64,000 nucleotides of DNA, from contig DCCG01000042.1 of NCBI GenBank assembly GCA_002314145.1, positions 62,001-126,000 of the forward strand, given 5' to 3'. This DNA is from Thalassolituus sp. UBA1087. Lineage in GTDB: Bacteria; Pseudomonadota; Gammaproteobacteria; Pseudomonadales; Oceanobacteraceae. The notes beneath the pieces are model-generated. The model did no database searches and had not been told where the DNA came from. It saw only the letters and a list, made by a program, of their open reading frames with translations. The position numbers and the translations under genes were made by a program. This document shows positions 36,231 through 45,049 of this stretch, one piece after another; position 1 is the stretch's first letter, and every line of letters starts with the position of its first letter.

Positions 36231-37364
36231 ATGAATATTACCATTCTTGGTTCCGGTTTTGCCGCCTTAACGGCGATTAAAACCCTGCGCAAAACGGCAC
36301 CCGCAGCAGACATTACCGTGATTTCTCCGGCTGCTGAGTTTGTCTACCTGCCCGGTATTATCTGGATACCGGCGGGGCTGCGTCATGGCCGTGACCTGAC
36401 CATCAATCTGCGGGCATTTTTTAAACGCAAAAAAGTCAGACACGTCGCTGCCCGGGTCAGTGATATCACCGACAACGGCCGCACGGTAAAAACCGATCAG
36501 GGGGATATCCATAACGATGGGTTAATCATCGCCTCCGGCGGGCGCTTTATTAAAAAACTGCCGGGTATTGAGCATGTGATAACGCCCTGTGAAGGGATCG
36601 CCGCGGCGGAGAAAATCCGTGATCGTCTGCAGGCGATGGAAGGCGGTACCATTGCCATTGGTTTCGGTGGTAACCCCAAAGAACCCTCTGCCATGCGCGG
36701 CGGGCCAATGTTCGAATTCCTGTTTGGTATCGATACTCTGCTGCGTCGTCAGGGCCGGCGGGATCAGTTCGATATGGTCTTTTTTAATCCTAATGAAAAG
36801 CCCGCCAAACGTCTTGGCGATCAGGTACCGGATGCGGTACTGGATATGATGGCGAAGAAAAATATCCGCACTCATCTGGGCCATAAAATGCTGGGCTTTG
36901 AGGCCAATAAAGTCATCACCGAAGGCGGGGAACTGGCAGCGGATTTGATTCTGTTTATGCCCGGTATGACCGGCCCGGCCTGGTCGGTGGATTCGGCGAT
37001 TGAGAAATCCCCCGGCGGTCTGATTAAGGCCAATGAATTCTGCCAGGTGGCAGGGCTGGAAAAAACCTATGTGGCTGGCGATGCGGGCAGCTTTCCCGGC
37101 CCGGAGTGGCAGGCTAAGCAGGCCCATATGGCGGATTTACAGGCCGTGGCTGCGGCACGCAATCTGGTACGTGATCTGAACGGGCTGGAGGGAACGCAAA
37201 CCTTCGAAACCTTTGACCACGAACTGGTGTGCATCATAGATACGCTCAGTCACGGCGTTATGATCAAACGCAGTGTGAACAAAAGTCTGATGTTGCCGCC
37301 GCTGCGCCTGATGCATTACGCCAAACGTTTTTTTGAATGGTTTTATCTGCGTCAGTACCGCTGA
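36231..37364 (+). CDS. SQR-family FAD-dependent oxidoreductase
   Basis: From ATG 36231, with GAGGAG at 36219-36224, the product is 377 residues. The N-terminal dinucleotide fold is NITILGSGFAALTAIKTLRK, matching FAD-binding sulfide:quinone reductase and flavocytochrome c sulfide dehydrogenase relatives. Further marks are GLIIASGGRFIKKLPG, AIGFGGNPKEPSAMRGGP and TYVAGDAGSFPGPEWQAKQAHM, the second FAD contact. Cysteines occur in TPCEG, EFCQV and LVCII; whether they match the SQR redox cysteines needs alignment. It probably passes electrons to quinone at the inner membrane, but sulfide as substrate is not proven. No sulfur genes are adjacent. Confidence 0.82.
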   Translation: MNITILGSGFAALTAIKTLRKTAPAADITVISPAAEFVYLPGIIWIPAGLRHGRDLTINLRAFFKRKKVRHVAARVSDITDNGRTVKTDQGDIHNDGLIIASGGRFIKKLPGIEHVITPCEGIAAAEKIRDRLQAMEGGTIAIGFGGNPKEPSAMRGGPMFEFLFGIDTLLRRQGRRDQFDMVFFNPNEKPAKRLGDQVPDAVLDMMAKKNIRTHLGHKMLGFEANKVITEGGELAADLILFMPGMTGPAWSVDSAIEKSPGGLIKANEFCQVAGLEKTYVAGDAGSFPGPEWQAKQAHMADLQAVAAARNLVRDLNGLEGTQTFETFDHELVCIIDTLSHGVMIKRSVNKSLMLPPLRLMHYAKRFFEWFYLRQYR

Positions 37365-37366
37365 AC

Positions 37367-38626
37367 TCAGACCGTCAGACTGACAACCTGATTTCTGCCG
37401 CTGAGCTTGGCTGTGTAAAGGGCCTCATCCGCGGTGGATAACAGGGTATTTAAATCAGTGCTTTGTCTCTGACTGGTACAGATGCCAATACTGACCGTCA
37501 CCGATAATACGTCGCCGTCTTCGACATCGATGGTCAGTTGTTCAATCGTCTGTCGCACACCTTCCATCAGCGCACTGACTTCCTGCTGGCTATGGGCGGG
37601 AATCAATACAGAAAATTCTTCGCCCCCGGTTCTGGCCAGCAACAGAGGAGAAAGCTGATTTTTCATCGCTTTTGCTACCTGTCGCAGGACAATATCGCCG
37701 GCCTTATGGCCGAAATGATCGTTCACCTTTTTAAAGTGATCGATATCCAGACTGGCCATGGAAATACGGTTTTCAGCCGGATTCTGCTGAATCATTTCCT
37801 GTGAGTGGGTGAGGAAATAACGGCGGTTATGCAAACCGGTAAGAAAATCATTTTCGGCCTGACGTTTCAGCTGCAGATGGGTTTCAATCATCTGCGCATT
37901 GTTATTCACCCGGTAGGTAAACTCCTGCAGATTAAAGGGCTTGTGCAGAAAGTCATCAGCGCCGCTGCGGATGAAATCCAGAGATAACTGCGTATGTTTC
38001 AGCGGAACCCCGGACACCCCGATAATTGACAGCGGCCGTTCCGGGTATTTGTAACGGATCGTCTGTATCAGCTCCAGCCCGTTCATCCCCGGCAGCTGAT
38101 GGTCCACCGTCATCACGCTGATGTCTTTATCTGTGGTCAGCCACTCCAGCGCCTGTTCAGCAGAACCGGCCTGCAGAACAGAATACTGGTTAAGTTCCAG
38201 CACACTGGTCATGGCCGCCATTTCCACCACAGAATCTTCGACCAGCAGTATTTTTTTGTTGCGGTTAAAGTGCAGCCGTCTGAGCATCCGGGCAGCGTAA
38301 GGGTACCAGTAACGGCCATCTTTATTGATGTAATCGACCACCCCTTTGCTGAGCCATTGGTGGCGGATATCGTCATCGCTCTCACTGGTCAGTATCAGGG
38401 TAGGCACCCCGGCCTGCAGCAGATCTCCGGCAGCCTCACCGTGTGCAGCGTCGGGCAGATTCAGATCCGCCAGCGCCGCTGTGATGGGAATATCGCGCGC
38501 CAGAATCGCCTGCAATTCCGCACGGCTGCCTGCGGTCAGCAGCGTTTCTCCTTCTTCAGCGCGCATCAGGTGACGAATGATTTTGATCACCAGAGGGTCA
38601 TCGTCAAGAATCAGATAGTTAATCAT
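37367..38626 (-). CDS. tandem-receiver diguanylate cyclase (REC-REC-GGDEF)
   Basis: Started at ATG 38626 (MINYLILDDDP), the product is 419 residues. Receiver 1 has D8-D10 and phospho-acceptor D54 (LADLNLPD). Receiver 2 has KILLVEDS, D175 (VDHQLPG) and K229 (LHKPFNL). The cyclase domain shows DFLTGLHNRRYF, DIDHFKKVNDHFGH and an active GGEEF motif (334-338). The usual RxxD inhibitory site before GGEEF is absent (LSPL there), so product feedback at that site is not expected. A longer in-frame extension upstream to 38806 lacks domain content and overlaps the next gene. It should make cyclic-di-GMP. The stop lies 2 bases from the convergent SQR-like gene. Confidence 0.93.
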   Translation of the reverse strand: MINYLILDDDPLVIKIIRHLMRAEEGETLLTAGSRAELQAILARDIPITAALADLNLPDAAHGEAAGDLLQAGVPTLILTSESDDDIRHQWLSKGVVDYINKDGRYWYPYAARMLRRLHFNRNKKILLVEDSVVEMAAMTSVLELNQYSVLQAGSAEQALEWLTTDKDISVMTVDHQLPGMNGLELIQTIRYKYPERPLSIIGVSGVPLKHTQLSLDFIRSGADDFLHKPFNLQEFTYRVNNNAQMIETHLQLKRQAENDFLTGLHNRRYFLTHSQEMIQQNPAENRISMASLDIDHFKKVNDHFGHKAGDIVLRQVAKAMKNQLSPLLLARTGGEEFSVLIPAHSQQEVSALMEGVRQTIEQLTIDVEDGDVLSVTVSIGICTSQRQSTDLNTLLSTADEALYTAKLSGRNQVVSLTV

Positions 38627-38785
38627 AGTGCCGGATCGGTGTACTTTACCCCAGTATAGACACACGACACCGGCGTGCCCGGCGCTTTTACCCGCTTTTA
38701 AACCACGGAAGTCGTATGGTAATCCGCCGTCGCCATGGTTACTCTGCTGACGCTTAATCATTAAGGGCGGCCCACAGGAGACCTT

Positions 38786-39745
38786 ATGCAAGACTCGCTT
38801 TATCACGACCCGGACACCGGCGTTTTTCAGCTGGATGCCGATTACATTGCCCCGGGGTTAGCCTCGGTTTACCTGTTGCGCCAGAATAACCGCCTGGCCG
38901 TTATTGAAACCGGCAGCGCTGCGACGGTCGCCCAGATCCTGCAGGGCATTGAGCAGCAGGGGCTGACCACCGACGATGTCGACTGGGTTATTCTGACCCA
39001 TATTCATCTTGATCACGCCGCGGGTGCCGGTGCTCTGATGCAGCACTGCGCCAACGCTAAGCTGCTGGTCCATCCTCGTGGGGTGCGTCATATGGTGGAC
39101 CCGGCAAAATTAGAAGCCGGTACCCGGGCAGTGTATGGCGATGAAAAATACGAACAGCTGTACGGTCGCCTGATACCGGTGGATGAAAGCCGGGTCGTGC
39201 CGGCCACGGACGGCATGACCGTTGATTTTCACGGCCGCACCTTGACCTTTTATGATACGCCGGGCCATGCCATGCACCATGTGTGCATTCATGATTCCCT
39301 GAGTAATGGTGTCTTCAGTGGCGATACCTTTGGTCTGTCGTACCGGCAGTTCGATGGGGATGACGGCTCTGTGCTGTTATTTGTGACCACAACCCCGGTG
39401 CATTTCGATCCTCAGGCTATGCGCGCCAGTATTGAGCGGATTGTTGCCTTACAGCCGGCACATATTTATTTAACGCATTACGGCCGTATCGCCCCCAGTG
39501 ACGATAACGTGCGCCAGCTGCTGCATTCTCTGGATGCCTTTGTAGCCATTGCTGAAGCCGAAAAGAATCATCCGCAGGGGCGCACAGAGCGCATGGCCAC
39601 AGCCATCAGTGACTGGTTATACGCCCGTATTCAGGCGCGCAACCTGCCATTGGATGAAGACTTCTGTCGTCGCTGGCTGTCCACCGATGCCAACCTTAAC
39701 GCCCAGGGGCTGGACGTCTGGCTCAGCCGCCAGTACCCGGCCTGA
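38786..39745 (+). CDS. metallo-beta-lactamase-fold hydrolase
   Basis: The 319-residue protein carries the metal-binding signature THIHLDHAAG with H72-x-H74-x-D76-H77, a later His in the DTPGHAMHH segment, GVFSGDTFG with the bridging Asp, and LTHYGRI near the end. These are the ligands for a dinuclear metal centre. The about 90-residue C-terminal helical part with LPLDEDFCRRWLSTDANL is less usual. The reaction could be thioesterase, lactonase or glyoxalase-like; sequence alone does not say. It precedes an EAL gene on the same strand. Confidence 0.9.
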   Translation: MQDSLYHDPDTGVFQLDADYIAPGLASVYLLRQNNRLAVIETGSAATVAQILQGIEQQGLTTDDVDWVILTHIHLDHAAGAGALMQHCANAKLLVHPRGVRHMVDPAKLEAGTRAVYGDEKYEQLYGRLIPVDESRVVPATDGMTVDFHGRTLTFYDTPGHAMHHVCIHDSLSNGVFSGDTFGLSYRQFDGDDGSVLLFVTTTPVHFDPQAMRASIERIVALQPAHIYLTHYGRIAPSDDNVRQLLHSLDAFVAIAEAEKNHPQGRTERMATAISDWLYARIQARNLPLDEDFCRRWLSTDANLNAQGLDVWLSRQYPA

Positions 39746-39843
39746 CGGGCAGGATGCAGTCACAGTGATCTCCGCCCCCGGCGTTGATAATCCAGTGTTC
39801 ACGGCTAGCCTTAAAAGACAGATTCTTTTTACGGGAAAGCGCT

Positions 39844-40593
39844 GTGTCTGCATCCGCTCAAAAAAACTGCGCCGCCTGCCGTGATGGCAAACCCCTGGCC
39901 TTTAACATTACCGTGGCTCTGCAGCCCATTGTGCATCCGGCCAGCCAAACCGTATGGGCGCAGGAAGCGCTGGTCAGAGGGCCTGGCGGTGAACCGGCGG
40001 GCTGGGTCTTTGCGCAGATCGACAGCGCCAATATGTATCAGTTTGATCAGGCCTGCCGGATTGAAGCCATCCGCCAGGCAGCTCAGTGCGGTGTTGACAG
40101 TCTGTTAAGCATTAATTTTATGCCCAATGCTGTTTATCAGCCCGAACTCTGTATCCGCACCACACTGGCAGCTGCCCGAGAGCATAACTTCCCCATAGAC
40201 AAAATTATGTTCGAAGTTACCGAAGGCGAAGAAGTCGATGACTTTGACCATCTGCACAATATTATTACCAGTTACAAAAATATGGGTTTTATTACCGCGA
40301 TTGATGATTTTGGCGCCGGATATTCCGGGCTGAATATGCTGGCGGAACTCGATGCGGATGTGATTAAACTGGATATGGCACTGATCCGGGATATCCATCA
40401 GCACCGTAAACGTCAGGCCATTGTCAAAGGCATTGTTCAGGTCTGCCACGAGTTGGGTATTAAAGTCATCGCCGAAGGGGTAGAGCAGGTGGAGGAATAT
40501 CATCATCTGCAGAACATAGGCATTGAATATTTTCAGGGCTATTTATTTGCCCGGCCGTGCTGGCAATCCTTAGCGCAGATAAACTGGCCGTAA
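39844..40593 (+). CDS. stand-alone EAL-domain cyclic-di-GMP phosphodiesterase
   Basis: GTG 39844 is chosen as start (GGGA about 9 bases upstream), giving 250 residues; the in-frame TTG at 39784 is less likely. The whole protein is an EAL domain: QEALVRGP with E41-A-L, SINFMPNAVY, MFEVTEGEEV, TAIDDFGAGYSGL, VIKLDMALIRDI, VIAEGVEQ and FQGYLFARP. The metal- and substrate-binding acids are in place, so it should hydrolyse cyclic-di-GMP to pGpG. The N-terminal leader has a CAAC pair (residues near 9-12) that might bind metal. No sensory domain is fused. Confidence 0.91.
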   Translation: MSASAQKNCAACRDGKPLAFNITVALQPIVHPASQTVWAQEALVRGPGGEPAGWVFAQIDSANMYQFDQACRIEAIRQAAQCGVDSLLSINFMPNAVYQPELCIRTTLAAAREHNFPIDKIMFEVTEGEEVDDFDHLHNIITSYKNMGFITAIDDFGAGYSGLNMLAELDADVIKLDMALIRDIHQHRKRQAIVKGIVQVCHELGIKVIAEGVEQVEEYHHLQNIGIEYFQGYLFARPCWQSLAQINWP

Positions 40594-40832
40594 AACAGGC
40601 TGGTTTAATTGCCGGTTTTATCTTTATGTGGTTATGCAGTCATTTAATTTATTCAGACGTTAACCGTCATTTTTGCACAACGGTCTGCACTGTGGGCTGA
40701 ATTGTTCCGTTGCGCCCAGTGATATTGTCGATTTTTGTAAAAACATCGAACTTAAGGTTTCCCCACGACTCTGCTGCTGTCACTCTTATTATTAATCAAT
40801 GTATCTGAATGACAGCGCACAGAGGGAATAAC

Positions 40833-41861
40833 GTGAATAAAATCTTACATTTTATATCCGTGCTGACACTGACCGTCAGCACGGTGGCAGTGCAGGCCAG
40901 TGAATCATCTGACAGCCATCCGGCACCCGATACCGTCGCCTTTGATGAACGGCTGACAGACTATGAATATCCTTATCCGGTCAGCTTTTTTGATTTCCAA
41001 TCTCAGGGCAAAGCGCTGCAGATGGCGTATATGTATTTACCGCCGGTTGATGAAGAAAAACCGGTGGTGGTATTAATGCACGGTAAAAACTTTAACGGCG
41101 CCTACTGGAAAACCACCGCCGACTGGCTGCAGAAGCAGGGCTATGGCGTACTGATTCCGGATCAGATTGGCTTTGGTAAATCCTCCAAACCCACAGATTA
41201 CCAATACAGCTTTTCTGCGCTGGCTCACAATACCCGCGAACTCATGCAGTCACTGGATATAGGTCAGGCCATTATCACCGCGCATTCTATGGGCGGTATG
41301 GTCGGTACACGCTTTGCTCTGAATTATCCGCAGGCAACGCAGAAACTGATTCTGGTGAACCCCATTGGGCTGGAAAATTATCTGCGTTATGTGGAATACA
41401 AAGACGTGGGGTTCTTCTATCAGAATGAACAGAAGCTGACGCCGGAAAAAATCATTGCCTACCAGAAAAAGAATTACTACGACGGTGCCTGGAACCCGGA
41501 CTACGAAGCACTGACAGTGCCGCTGGCTGGCATGGTAAACGGCCCGGACTGGGACAAACTGGCGTATGTCAGCGCCCTGACTTATGACATGATTTTTACC
41601 CAGCCCGTGGTGGAAGATTTCCGTTATCTGCGGGTTCCGGCGCAGCTGATCCTGGGTACCCGTGACCGTACCGGCCCTGGCCGTAACTGGAAAAAATCCG
41701 GTGTGGATTACGAGCTTGGCCGTTATGACCGCCTGGGCGATCAGATCCATCAGCTGAACCCGGCTATTGAGGTCAGCGAACTGGAAGGTCTGGGCCACGC
41801 GCCTCAGATCGAAGCCTTTGAGCGTTTTATTCCCGTGTATAAGAAGGCGCTGGCGCAATAA
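40833..41861 (+). CDS. secreted alpha/beta hydrolase
   Basis: GTG 40833 is taken as start because AGAGGGA lies just upstream and a signal peptide follows (NKILHFISVLTLTVSTVAVQA); the product is 342 residues. The catalytic domain has VVVLMHGKNFNGAYW, IPDQIGFGKSSKP, nucleophile AHSMGG with Ser152, Asp in ILGTRDRTGPG and His in EGLGHAPQIE. It resembles haloalkane-dehalogenase/epoxide-hydrolase-like members of the fold, but halide-stabilising residues were not identified. Periplasmic location is expected. Substrate is unknown. Confidence 0.88.
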   Translation: MNKILHFISVLTLTVSTVAVQASESSDSHPAPDTVAFDERLTDYEYPYPVSFFDFQSQGKALQMAYMYLPPVDEEKPVVVLMHGKNFNGAYWKTTADWLQKQGYGVLIPDQIGFGKSSKPTDYQYSFSALAHNTRELMQSLDIGQAIITAHSMGGMVGTRFALNYPQATQKLILVNPIGLENYLRYVEYKDVGFFYQNEQKLTPEKIIAYQKKNYYDGAWNPDYEALTVPLAGMVNGPDWDKLAYVSALTYDMIFTQPVVEDFRYLRVPAQLILGTRDRTGPGRNWKKSGVDYELGRYDRLGDQIHQLNPAIEVSELEGLGHAPQIEAFERFIPVYKKALAQ

Positions 41862-41903
41862 ACGGCCTCGCCATAATACACTACGCGGCTGAAAGGACCG
41901 GAA

Positions 41904-42815
41904 TCAGAACCGGTCCCAATAGGGCGGTTCACCAAAGTAACCGTCGATAAAATCGATAAAACAGCGCACCTTGCTGGATAATAACCGGCGGTGCGCATAC
42001 ACCGCGTATAAGCCCAGCGGCTGCGGTTCATAGTCGCTCAGCACCGGTACCAGCTGACCGGCTTTGATGGCGGGGCCGGCAATAAAGGTGGGCTGAATCA
42101 CAATACCGCTGCCGGCCATCGCGGCTTTTACCAGCACATCGCCGTTATTGGCCACCAGACCACTGTTTAATGAGCGGCTGACGGTCAGGGCCGAGGGCGT
42201 TGATTCAGTGCTGAAAGGCGTATCGTCGTCCATATAGCTGTATTTCAGGTAGCGGTGGTTCACCAGCTCATCCGGATGCTGAGGCGTGCCATGGGTCGCA
42301 AGGTAATCCGGTGAAGCACAGGTGACCAGACGGATAGGGGCGAGGCGTTTGGCAATCAGGGATGAACTCTTCAGCTGGCCGATGCGCAGAGCAATATCAA
42401 AACCTTCTTCCAGAATATCCACTTTGCGGTCATTCAGCCGCAGATCCACCGCCACCTCGGGGTAAGTCTGCTGAAAATCAGCCACCAGGGGCGCCAGATG
42501 CTGAATGGCAAACGACACCGGCGCTGCAATCCGCAGCGTGCCGCGGGCCGCTTCCTGCAGGTTGTTAACCTCATTTTCCATGTCTTCGATATCCGTCAGC
42601 ACCTGCTGGGCGCGCTGCAGATACGTCTGTCCGCCTTCGGTCAGGCTGACTTTACGGGTCGTGCGGTTCAGCAGCCGGGTACCCAGATGCTCCTCCAGCC
42701 AGGAAACGTACTTGCTGACCAGCTGTGGGGAGAGGTCCAGCCGCCCGGCAGCCCGTGAGAAAGATCCCTCGGTCGCCACGGTAATAAAGGCTTGCATCGC
42801 CTGAATTCGGTCCAT
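41904..42815 (-). CDS. LysR-family transcriptional regulator
   Basis: The 303-residue protein has the N-terminal LysR helix-turn-helix (MQAFITVATEGSFSRAAGRLDLSPQLVSKYVSWLEEHLGTRLLNR) followed by the QRAQQVLTDIEDMENEV linker helix and a co-inducer domain starting GTLRIAAPVSFA. It belongs to the CrgA/DmlR-like subgroup judging by ASPDYLATHGTP and related blocks. It is transcribed divergently from the DoxX gene across about 170 bases containing a 23-bp tandem repeat, the usual architecture for LysR control of a neighbour. The inducer is unknown. Confidence 0.94.
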   Translation of the reverse strand: MDRIQAMQAFITVATEGSFSRAAGRLDLSPQLVSKYVSWLEEHLGTRLLNRTTRKVSLTEGGQTYLQRAQQVLTDIEDMENEVNNLQEAARGTLRIAAPVSFAIQHLAPLVADFQQTYPEVAVDLRLNDRKVDILEEGFDIALRIGQLKSSSLIAKRLAPIRLVTCASPDYLATHGTPQHPDELVNHRYLKYSYMDDDTPFSTESTPSALTVSRSLNSGLVANNGDVLVKAAMAGSGIVIQPTFIAGPAIKAGQLVPVLSDYEPQPLGLYAVYAHRRLLSSKVRCFIDFIDGYFGEPPYWDRF

Positions 42816-42909
42816 AGACCCTCCTTTCGTTTTATTATCAATAATATGTTGTTAATTATGCAATGAAAAGCCTGTTTTTCTCTTTCAAGGGGATAGATAA
42901 AGTAACTAT

Positions 42910-42955
42910 CAAGCAATGAGGGAAAACCCTCGCAAGCAATGAGGGAAAGCCCTCG
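42910..42955. repeat. two 23-bp tandem repeats with internal hairpins
   Basis: Near-identical 23-bp units lie at 42910-42932 and 42933-42955, differing by one base. Each contains GAGGG...CCCTC arms around AAAA or AAAG, and each begins CAAGCAATGAG. A partial third CAGCAATGA follows at about 42970. They lie between the LysR and DoxX starts and could be operator sites. Confidence 0.75.
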
Positions 42956-42989
42956 CAGCCCTTAACACAGCAATGACTGGAGAAAGACA

Positions 42990-43436
42990 ATGAAACAACT
43001 GATCAAAAACATCACCGCTTCCAACGCTGGCTTTGCACCTCTGGTACTGCGCGTACCCGTCGGTTTAACACTGGCAGCCCACGGCTCACAAAAACTCTTC
43101 GCCTGGTTTGGTGGTTACGGCCTGGAAGGCACCGGAAAATGGATGGCCAGCATCGGCCTGGAACCCGGCTTCCTGATGGCTCTGCTGGCAGGCAGTGCGG
43201 AATTCTTCGGCGGTCTGGCCCTGGTCTTCGGTCTGCTGACCCGTCCGGCGGCACTGGTGACCGCGTTTACCATGCTGGTGGCGATCTTCAGTACCCATAT
43301 CGGTAACGGCCTGTTTGTTTCCAACAATGGTTACGAATACGCACTGACACTGCTGGCTGTCACCGTTGCACTGGCCATTCAGGGTGGCGGCCGTTTTGCC
43401 GCGGATAACCTGATTAACGCCCGTTTGCGTGGATAA
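42990..43436 (+). CDS. DoxX-family membrane protein
   Basis: The 148-residue product has four hydrophobic helices and the DoxX signature: VLRVPVGLTLAAHGSQKLFAWFGG at the N-terminus, GSAEFFGGLALVFGLLTR and a C-terminal helix (TLLAVTVALAIQGGG). DoxX-type proteins sit in the inner membrane and are linked to redox or detoxification functions; no enzymatic motif is visible. A GGAGAAAG ribosome site lies at 42979-42986. It is probably regulated by the divergent LysR gene. Confidence 0.9.
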   Translation: MKQLIKNITASNAGFAPLVLRVPVGLTLAAHGSQKLFAWFGGYGLEGTGKWMASIGLEPGFLMALLAGSAEFFGGLALVFGLLTRPAALVTAFTMLVAIFSTHIGNGLFVSNNGYEYALTLLAVTVALAIQGGGRFAADNLINARLRG

Positions 43437-43836
43437 CACAGAAAGCGTTCGCACAGGTTCAGGCCATGCAGCCTGAGCCTGTTAAATTATCAGGGCCTGT
43501 TGACACTAAGTGAATCTGGCCTGCTGAGAACCCGTTTTATTCAGAACAGAGTGAGAGAAGTGATATGTGTCAGGAACATCCCACTCCCTGACCTGACGGC
43601 TACGCGCCAATCTGTTCCAGACAGATTGCTAGTGGGCTAATTAATTGAACGACGAAGAACTGAAAAACGGGCCTCAGCCCGAAGGGTTATGGCTGAAAAT
43701 CCCTTATTTTGCGTTGCTGTTCGTTCGCTTAACCCGTTATGCCACTCTCTCAGCGCCTTATCTGAGTAATATTTAACCGATAACAGGCCTGTCCGATGAG
43801 TATTAACAGGCCTTAAGACAGTCGCAGGAGTCAGTT
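43437..43836. other. 400-base gene-free stretch, possible mobile-element remnant
   Basis: No reading frame of any strength lies here. Structural features include TCTGT/ACAGA arms near 43611-43625, a GGGC/GCCC hairpin near 43668-43679, two AACCCGTT motifs, and TAACAGGCCT at 43781-43790 and again at 43804-43813. The AT/GC texture and a sequence starting GGGCCTGTTGACA near 43493 resemble the outer parts of insertion sequences. No transposase or terminal inverted repeat could be confirmed. The promoter for the next gene must lie at its right end, with a GCAGGAG site at 43823-43829. Confidence 0.35.
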
Positions 43837-44784
43837 ATGTTAGTTGATGGACAATGGGATCAGGAATGGAAAGCTGTTCAGAGCAAAGATGAAGACGGGC
43901 GTTTTATCCGTCAGACATCCACTTTCCGCCACTGGATCACCGCCGATGGCAGTGCCGGGCCCACCGGCGATGCTGGTTTTAAAGCTGAAAAAGGCCGTTA
44001 CCACCTGTACGTCGGTTACATCTGCCCATGGGCATCCCGCACACTGATGGCCCGTACCTTAAAAGGCCTGGAAGATTACATCAGTGTCAGTGTGGTGAAC
44101 CCGGTACTGACCACCCAGGGCTGGCAGTTTGACGGTTTTCCGGGATCAACCGCGGACGAGTTACACGGCAAAACCTATATGCACGAGCTGTACACGCTGG
44201 CCGATCCCCATGTGAATGGCCGCGCCACCGTCCCGGTACTGTGGGATAAACAGCAGGACGTGATGGTCAGTAATGAATCCGCGGATATCGTGCGCATGCT
44301 GAATACGGCTTTCGATCACCTGACCGGCAATACACTGGATTTGTATCCGCAGGCACTGGCCAGCCAGATTGACGAACTGAACCCGCGCATTTACACCCAG
44401 CTGAATAACGGCGTGTACCAGGCCGGTTTCGCCAGCTCGCAGAAAGCCTACGAAGAAGCCTACAATAATGTTTTTTCTATGCTGGATGAGCTGGAAGGGC
44501 GTTTGTCAGATGGCCGTGATTACCTGTTCGCCGAAGGCTTTACTGAAACCGATATCCGTACTTTCGTTACCCTGGTACGTTTTGATGCGGCTTATCATGG
44601 TCTGTTTAAAACCAACCGTAACACCCTGAAAGAAATGCCGTATTTACACGCCTATATGAAGCGTATTCTGGCGTTGCCGGGTGTCGCAGACACAGTAAAA
44701 CTTGACCATATCAAAGCCGGGTATTACTCCATTAAAGACCTGAACCCGAATGGCATTGTGCCGGTAGGGCCGGCTGAGATCTGA
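43837..44784 (+). CDS. yqjG: glutathionyl-hydroquinone reductase (YqjG type)
   Basis: The 315-residue product matches the Xi-class glutathione transferase family, which removes glutathione from glutathionyl-hydroquinones. The N-terminus runs MLVDGQWDQEW, then HWITADGSAGPTGDAGF, AEKGRYHLYVGYICPWA with catalytic Cys63, and LKGLEDYISVSVVNP. The C-terminal helical domain includes YLFAEGFTETDIRTFVTLVRFD and the C-terminal KDLNPNGIVPVGP, also characteristic. It may protect against quinones together with the nearby LysR/DoxX and SDR genes, but co-regulation is not shown. REP-like palindromes follow the stop. Confidence 0.93.
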   Translation: MLVDGQWDQEWKAVQSKDEDGRFIRQTSTFRHWITADGSAGPTGDAGFKAEKGRYHLYVGYICPWASRTLMARTLKGLEDYISVSVVNPVLTTQGWQFDGFPGSTADELHGKTYMHELYTLADPHVNGRATVPVLWDKQQDVMVSNESADIVRMLNTAFDHLTGNTLDLYPQALASQIDELNPRIYTQLNNGVYQAGFASSQKAYEEAYNNVFSMLDELEGRLSDGRDYLFAEGFTETDIRTFVTLVRFDAAYHGLFKTNRNTLKEMPYLHAYMKRILALPGVADTVKLDHIKAGYYSIKDLNPNGIVPVGPAEI

Positions 44785-44809
44785 TCTCCTGGCTCCCAGG
44801 CTCTCATCT

Positions 44810-45026
44810 GGCTACTACGCTCCTGCGTGGTAGCCTTTCTGCTTCTCACGTAGTAGCTTTTTCTTCTTGCTCCCACACCATCTGGCTCCCACGCTCCTGC
44901 GTGGTAGCCTTTTGGCGTTAATATAATTTTCGCAACAGAACACATTCCCACGCGGGAGCGTGGGAACGAGTTACGCGGGAGAATAGAAACGAGCAATTCC
45001 TGGCTCCCACGCTCTGCGTGCTAGCC
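44810..45026. repeat. cluster of REP-like palindromes
   Basis: Four imperfect palindromes share the core CCACGC...GCGTGG. One lies at 44810-44835 (GGCTACTACGC/GCGTGGTAGCC), one at 44884-44909 (GGCTCCCACGC/GCGTGGTAGCC), one at 44945-44966 (TTCCCACGC/GCGTGGGAA, followed by CGAG) and one at 45002-45026 (GGCTCCCACGC/GCGTGCTAGCC). Shorter fragments sit between (44791-44804, 44847-44858). They fill the gap between two convergent genes. The third copy resembles a short palindromic repeat widespread in gammaproteobacterial genomes. Confidence 0.8.
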
Positions 45027-45049
45027 CTGGTGCATTTCCGTAACGGATT

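Noticed and set aside
44810..45026. Reading the palindrome cluster as a CRISPR
   Set aside because: Spacing is irregular, units are palindromic and differ, and no cas genes are present; REP-like elements fit better.
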